From Deltaproteobacteria bacterium (GTDB lineage Bacteria; Desulfobacterota; Desulfobacteria; Desulfobacterales; B30-G6), in contig QMMS01000019.1 of the NCBI GenBank assembly GCA_003647375.1, positions 1-28,124 of the forward strand: a stretch of 28,124 bases of DNA, read 5' to 3'. The first letter of the stretch is position 1. Each line of letters begins with the position of its first letter. A model generated the notes under the pieces. The model was given only the letters and a program-made list of their open reading frames with translations. It was not told where the DNA came from and did no database searches. A program made the position numbers and the translations under genes. Positions 24,608 to 28,124 of this stretch are shown here, piece after piece.

Positions 24608-25558
24608 TTATTCCTCCTCTTCGGCGATATGATATTCGAGTTCGATGCCGGGTGCCCATGATCTGATGAGCATTTCGACAATATCCATTTGACGTATACG
24701 CGTGGGTTTTTCCACCAATACGATGCGGTCGATGGCATGCTTTTCCTTGAGCGACATCAGGTTCAACCGCAGGATTACAGAAAGAAGCGGTGAGACACTC
24801 GGGTTGTAGGCCACAGATTCCACATAGCTCCCGCTTACAACTTCTCCTTCCGGGGTCCGAACCGCACAGCCGGCAAGATTTTCGGTATAGGGAGCATAGG
24901 ATGCTTCTGCGGCCGAAAGCGCTGCTAAAACGGTCAGGTCATCCGATTGACATCCCACCAACCTGAGTTTCCGAGTCGATGGGTATGGTGCCATAAGGCA
25001 TTTGTCGTTACCAAGATCAGACGGGGTAAACGCTTCGGGAAGAATTTCCGATAACCGGTTCCGGTGATAGGCGTTACCCTCTCCCACAGGCCACAGAACC
25101 ATCAATTCAGTGCCGGCGAAGAGCTCATTGAGAAACTGACGACAGTGCCCGCACGGGGGTTCCGACGTGGAAATCGCTTTTAAGAAACCGATTTCCCGGT
25201 GCCAGGCGTTCATGACGGCCACCTGTTCTGAATGGAGTGTCATGCTCAGAGCCAGGCTTTTGAATTCCATGTTGGCGCCCAGGTATAGATTTATTTGCGT
25301 GTCGGAAGTCCCTTTCGCCGCAAGCGCAACCGCACCTACATGAAATTCGGAGATGGGCGCTACTGAGAAAACTTTTGCCAGCGGCAACAGACGGATCATC
25401 AACGCCTCTATAGATACGTCCAGCAGGCTCATCAGCTCATTACACATCTTTTGCGAGAGCTTGCCACCCTGTTGCGGCAGGTGCTGTAAAAAAGTCCGTG
25501 CAGAATCAGGAAAGCCATTCAAGGCCGTCTCGAATCGATCTTTCCGGTTTCCCCTCAT
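24608..25558 (-). CDS. cdd: Cytidine deaminase, long two-domain (E. coli-like) form
   Basis: This zinc enzyme hydrolyses cytidine or deoxycytidine to uridine or deoxyuridine, feeding the pyrimidine phosphorylase encoded just upstream. The catalytic HSE is at residues 109-111 (the family consensus is HAE or CAE) and the zinc cysteines are C136 and C139 in PPCGHCRQ. At 316 residues it is the long type, with an N-terminal helical part and a second, non-catalytic deaminase-like domain after about residue 190, unlike the 130-residue single-domain enzymes. The ATG at 25558 overlaps the pdp stop by 4 nt (ATGA), with GAGGAG upstream. Confidence 0.93.
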   Translation of the reverse strand: MRGNRKDRFETALNGFPDSARTFLQHLPQQGGKLSQKMCNELMSLLDVSIEALMIRLLPLAKVFSVAPISEFHVGAVALAAKGTSDTQINLYLGANMEFKSLALSMTLHSEQVAVMNAWHREIGFLKAISTSEPPCGHCRQFLNELFAGTELMVLWPVGEGNAYHRNRLSEILPEAFTPSDLGNDKCLMAPYPSTRKLRLVGCQSDDLTVLAALSAAEASYAPYTENLAGCAVRTPEGEVVSGSYVESVAYNPSVSPLLSVILRLNLMSLKEKHAIDRIVLVEKPTRIRQMDIVEMLIRSWAPGIELEYHIAEEEE

Positions 25559-26892
25559 GGGTTCAACTCCTCGACTGTGTCGCCGGAAACTTTTGCATGG
25601 ATAAGCTTCTGTGGAGCGATTTTTTCGGGGCCAATGGTGTAGGCTCCCAACAACCGTTTGGCAGCAGAATCAATTTTAGCATTATCTCCGTCTGAATGGA
25701 GAACCGCCAGGGACTCATCTCTCTGGATGGAATCGCCAACTTTTTTGTTTAAGACAATACCGATGGACAGGTCGATGGTATCCTCTTTGGTTTGTCTGCC
25801 GGCCCCAAGTATCTTGGCGGCCATGCCCACTTCAAGCGCGTCGATCCCCTGAACGAATCCTGAACTATCCGATTCCAACAAGATGGTTGTCCTGGAACGG
25901 GGCAGCAGGTCGGTGTTTTCAACCACATCCGGATCACCTCCCTGGGCCTCGATAAACGCCTTTAATTTCTGCGCTCCTTTTTTATTGGCAAGGTGGGATT
26001 TCAACACCTCTTTGGCTTCCGGTTGGGATTGAGATATTCCGGACAATACGAGCATTTCGCCCCCCAGGGTCAAAACCAGATCCGTCAAATCCTCTGGCCC
26101 TGATCCATTGAGCGTGTCGATGGATTCCTTGACTTCCAGGGAATTTCCAATGGCATACCCCAACGGTTGTGCCATTCCCGTAATAAAGGCAGTGATTTTT
26201 TTACCCGCCCCTTCGCCGATACCAACCATGGTTTTTGCCAGTTTCACGGCATCCGTGTAAAGTGGTGTAAACGCGCCGGCACCCGTCTTTACATCGAGTA
26301 CGATACCGTCTGCACCGGCAGCCAGTTTTTTGCTCATGATCGAACCGGCAATCAGCGGAATGGCGTCCACGGTAGCTGTGGCGTTTCTCAAGGCATAGAT
26401 CAACTTGTCCGCCGGTGCCAGTGTCCCGGTTTGGGCGATGACACTCACATGAACCCGGTTGGTAATATCGATAAACTGATCTCTGGTAAAATCAGTCCGC
26501 ATTCCGGGAATCGATTCGAGTTTATCAACAGTACCGCCCGTATGACCCAGCTCCCTGCCGGACATTTTGGCCACAATACCGCCGCAGGATGCGACAAGGG
26601 GCGCCAGAACAAGGGTTGTCTTGTCCCCGACGCCTCCCGTGGAATGCTTGTCGACCTTAAAGCCTTTGATGGGAGACAGATCGACAGAGTCTCCGGACGT
26701 AACCATGCTCATGGTCAGGTCTCTGCATTCACGGGTGTTCATCCCCTTGAAATAAACAGACATCAAAAAGGCAGCCATCTGATAGTCCGGAATACGGCCG
26801 TTGGTAAAGCCGCTGATCAAATATCCGATCTCCTTTGTCGAGAGTGACCGACCGTCCCGCTTTTTTTTTATTAGTTCGTAGGCGTTCATCAT
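25555..26892 (-). CDS. pdp: Pyrimidine-nucleoside phosphorylase (thymidine phosphorylase family)
   Basis: It phosphorolyses uridine, thymidine or deoxyuridine to the free base and (deoxy)ribose-1-phosphate. The family signature SGRELGHTGGTVDKLESIPG is at residues 111-130, preceded by the phosphate-binding DKHSTGGVGDKT (81-92). Further matches are ALRNATATVDAIPLIAGSIM and DVKTGAGAF. The 445-residue length and the C-terminal alpha/beta domain fit Pdp/DeoA enzymes, and the KHSTGGVGDKTTL stretch is closer to Pdp. The start ATG (26892) overlaps the purine phosphorylase stop by 4 nt; a second ATG follows directly. The 3' end overlaps cdd by 4 nt. Confidence 0.95.
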   Translation of the reverse strand: MMNAYELIKKKRDGRSLSTKEIGYLISGFTNGRIPDYQMAAFLMSVYFKGMNTRECRDLTMSMVTSGDSVDLSPIKGFKVDKHSTGGVGDKTTLVLAPLVASCGGIVAKMSGRELGHTGGTVDKLESIPGMRTDFTRDQFIDITNRVHVSVIAQTGTLAPADKLIYALRNATATVDAIPLIAGSIMSKKLAAGADGIVLDVKTGAGAFTPLYTDAVKLAKTMVGIGEGAGKKITAFITGMAQPLGYAIGNSLEVKESIDTLNGSGPEDLTDLVLTLGGEMLVLSGISQSQPEAKEVLKSHLANKKGAQKLKAFIEAQGGDPDVVENTDLLPRSRTTILLESDSSGFVQGIDALEVGMAAKILGAGRQTKEDTIDLSIGIVLNKKVGDSIQRDESLAVLHSDGDNAKIDSAAKRLLGAYTIGPEKIAPQKLIHAKVSGDTVEELNP

Positions 26893-27710
26893 ACGCTTAC
26901 CGGGTCCAACTTTTTAATGACCTGTTTGAGTAATTTTTTAACCGTGGCCAAATGGCGTGCCGAGGTTTCAATGACCTCCTGGTGCGAAAGCGGGTTTTGA
27001 CTCAAACCAGCCGCCTGGTTCGTTATGAAAGAGAGTCCCAGCACCTTCATTCCCAATCGATTCGCTTCAGTTGCCTCCGGGACGGTTGACATGCCCACCA
27101 TATCTGCTCCCATGATCCGCAGCGCCCTGATTTCGGCAGGCGTTTCATAAGACGGTCCCGATAGCGCCGCATAAACGCCCGCCTTGAGTGTAACACCAAC
27201 CTCAGCGGCAGCACAAGTGGCTTGATTTCTAAGCTTCGGATCGTATACTTCTATCGAGCCCCGCAGCCGAGCCGGCGAATTCAAGGGTATATTCCGCATT
27301 AGATCCATATGGTCGGTGATGAGAATGATATCACCGGGTAAAAAGTTTTTGTTGATACCACCTGCGGCATTGGTCACGATAACAGCCTTGACACCGAAGA
27401 GAGCCATGACTTTTATCGGAAACACAACAGTTCCCAAAGGGTGTCCTTCGTAATAATGCACCCTTCCGGAAAGGGCGAAAAGAGGCCTTCCTGAAATAGT
27501 GCCAACAACGACTTCACCCGCGTGTCCCTTTACCGAAGATACGGGGAAATGGGGTATGTCTACATACCGGATACGGATGGAACGCTCCATTTCTTCCACA
27601 AGCCCCCCGAGTCCGCTGCCCATTACAACCCCGACTGCCGGAGCTACAGAAAGACGCTGCTTCAGGAAAGCAACCGCTTCAAGAACATACGCATCCGGAT
27701 ATGATGTCAT
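26889..27710 (-). CDS. punA: Purine-nucleoside phosphorylase, trimeric (PNP/inosine-guanosine) type
   Basis: It phosphorolyses inosine, guanosine and their deoxy forms. Motifs are GVVMGSGLGGL near the N-terminus, GHAGEVVVGTISGR, GRVHYYEGH, VTNAAGGI, SGPSYETPAEIRALR, MVGMSTVPEA and the base-binding FITNQAAG. The ATG at 27710 gives 273 residues, typical for the trimeric class; the frame stays open to 27896 but the extra residues lie inside deoB and look non-coding. With this start the gene overlaps deoB by 32 nt. The Shine-Dalgarno is weak, so coupling to deoB translation is likely. Confidence 0.94.
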   Translation of the reverse strand: MTSYPDAYVLEAVAFLKQRLSVAPAVGVVMGSGLGGLVEEMERSIRIRYVDIPHFPVSSVKGHAGEVVVGTISGRPLFALSGRVHYYEGHPLGTVVFPIKVMALFGVKAVIVTNAAGGINKNFLPGDIILITDHMDLMRNIPLNSPARLRGSIEVYDPKLRNQATCAAAEVGVTLKAGVYAALSGPSYETPAEIRALRIMGADMVGMSTVPEATEANRLGMKVLGLSFITNQAAGLSQNPLSHQEVIETSARHLATVKKLLKQVIKKLDPVSV

Positions 27711-28124
27711 CTTTGAAACTCTTTCCGTTAAGAAGGTCGCCCACACCGAGAAGATCTGCGATGGTCTGGCCACAATCGGCAAATGTATCCCGTATGCCGA
27801 GGTCAACCCACTTTTTGACTGTTTCGCCGTATACCAACAACGGTACATATTCCCGGGTATGATCGGTATGGTGCTCGTAGGTCGGGTCACACCCATGATC
27901 GGCGGTAATCATCAGGATATCTTTGCTCGACAAGTTTTTGATGATTTGGGGAAGTTTCTCATCGAACTGTTCAAGTGCCAGGGCATATCCTTCCGTGTCT
28001 CGCCTGTGTCCGTATAGCATGTCAAAATCCACGAGATTGGCAAAAATCATTCCTTTCCCATCCCTATGGCGTTGCATGGCTTCGCAGGTCATCTCTATTC
28101 CATGCAGGTTATTATTGGTATGTA
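27679..28124 (-). CDS. deoB: Phosphopentomutase, C-terminal part (gene continues beyond the window)
   Basis: DeoB isomerises (deoxy)ribose-1-phosphate to the 5-phosphate, linking the phosphorylases to DeoC. About 148 C-terminal residues are visible, open to the window edge. They contain NLVDFDMLYGHRRDTEGYA and the metal-binding ITADHGCDPTYEHHTDHTRE, both diagnostic of the alkaline-phosphatase-type mutase with its two manganese ions. It is the first visible gene of the nucleoside cluster; the promoter of the cluster must lie outside the window. Confidence 0.95.
   Translation of the reverse strand, partial: HTNNNLHGIEMTCEAMQRHRDGKGMIFANLVDFDMLYGHRRDTEGYALALEQFDEKLPQIIKNLSSKDILMITADHGCDPTYEHHTDHTREYVPLLVYGETVKKWVDLGIRDTFADCGQTIADLLGVGDLLNGKSFKDDIISGCVCS

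Noticed and set aside
27711..27896. Longer N-terminus for the purine nucleoside phosphorylase
   Set aside because: The extra 62 residues overlap deoB in another frame and do not resemble the family, whose members start close to the residue encoded at 27710.
1..28124. tRNA, rRNA, CRISPR arrays and phage genes
   Set aside because: I saw no cloverleaf-like sequence, no regularly spaced repeat array and no phage-like genes on reading through the window by eye; a dedicated scan could still find a small RNA.

Overview
The window looks like a chromosomal segment of a Gram-negative anaerobe, most likely a deltaproteobacterium of the Desulfobacterales type. This is inferred from the gene repertoire (a cysteine-rich 4Fe-4S protein, a Liv-type ABC transporter, a BMP-type nucleoside transporter), moderate GC content, and AT-rich low-complexity spacers between genes. 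No rRNA, tRNA, CRISPR array, phage gene or transposase gene was recognised. Almost everything is housekeeping or salvage metabolism; the unusual material lies mainly in the non-coding DNA.

Layout. Positions 1-113 hold the first 37 codons of a small arginine-rich protein gene with a good promoter. Next, on the minus strand, come a proline dehydrogenase (293-1498), a lemA-M48 metalloprotease pair (1629-4104) and a Na/Pi cotransporter with a PhoU-like tail (4403-6244). On the plus strand are a MalY/PatB-type C-S lyase (6553-7761), typA/bipA (8053-9888) and tex (10040-12331). A minus-strand 4Fe-4S protein gene (12510-13817) follows, bracketed by two near-identical perfect palindromes. A branched-chain-amino-acid-type ABC system then occupies 14007-18823 on the minus strand, transcribed in the order livG-livF, spacer, livH-livM-livK.

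The last third (18951-28124, minus strand) is one long nucleoside catabolism and uptake cluster. It runs deoB (cut by the window edge), purine nucleoside phosphorylase, pyrimidine-nucleoside phosphorylase, cytidine deaminase, deoC, then a BMP-family binding protein, a double-NBD ATPase and two permeases, and ends in a clear intrinsic terminator. Most junctions overlap by a few bases or are separated by 2 nt. Together the genes could import nucleosides, deaminate cytidine, phosphorolyse purine and pyrimidine nucleosides, isomerise the pentose-1-phosphate and cleave deoxyribose-5-phosphate to glyceraldehyde-3-phosphate and acetaldehyde. The binding-protein gene has its own promoter, which overlaps an inverted repeat.

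The best leads are: (1) a REPIN-like pair of 29-30 bp perfect inverted repeats around the 4Fe-4S gene; (2) a family of three hairpins that contain or touch the stop codons of three unrelated genes; (3) a strong terminator hairpin between the putative promoter and the start of typA; (4) a 116-bp MITE-like inverted-repeat element; (5) an operator-like repeat on the nucleoside transporter promoter; and (6) a LivG ATPase whose ABC signature motif is degenerate. No wholly new multi-gene system was found.
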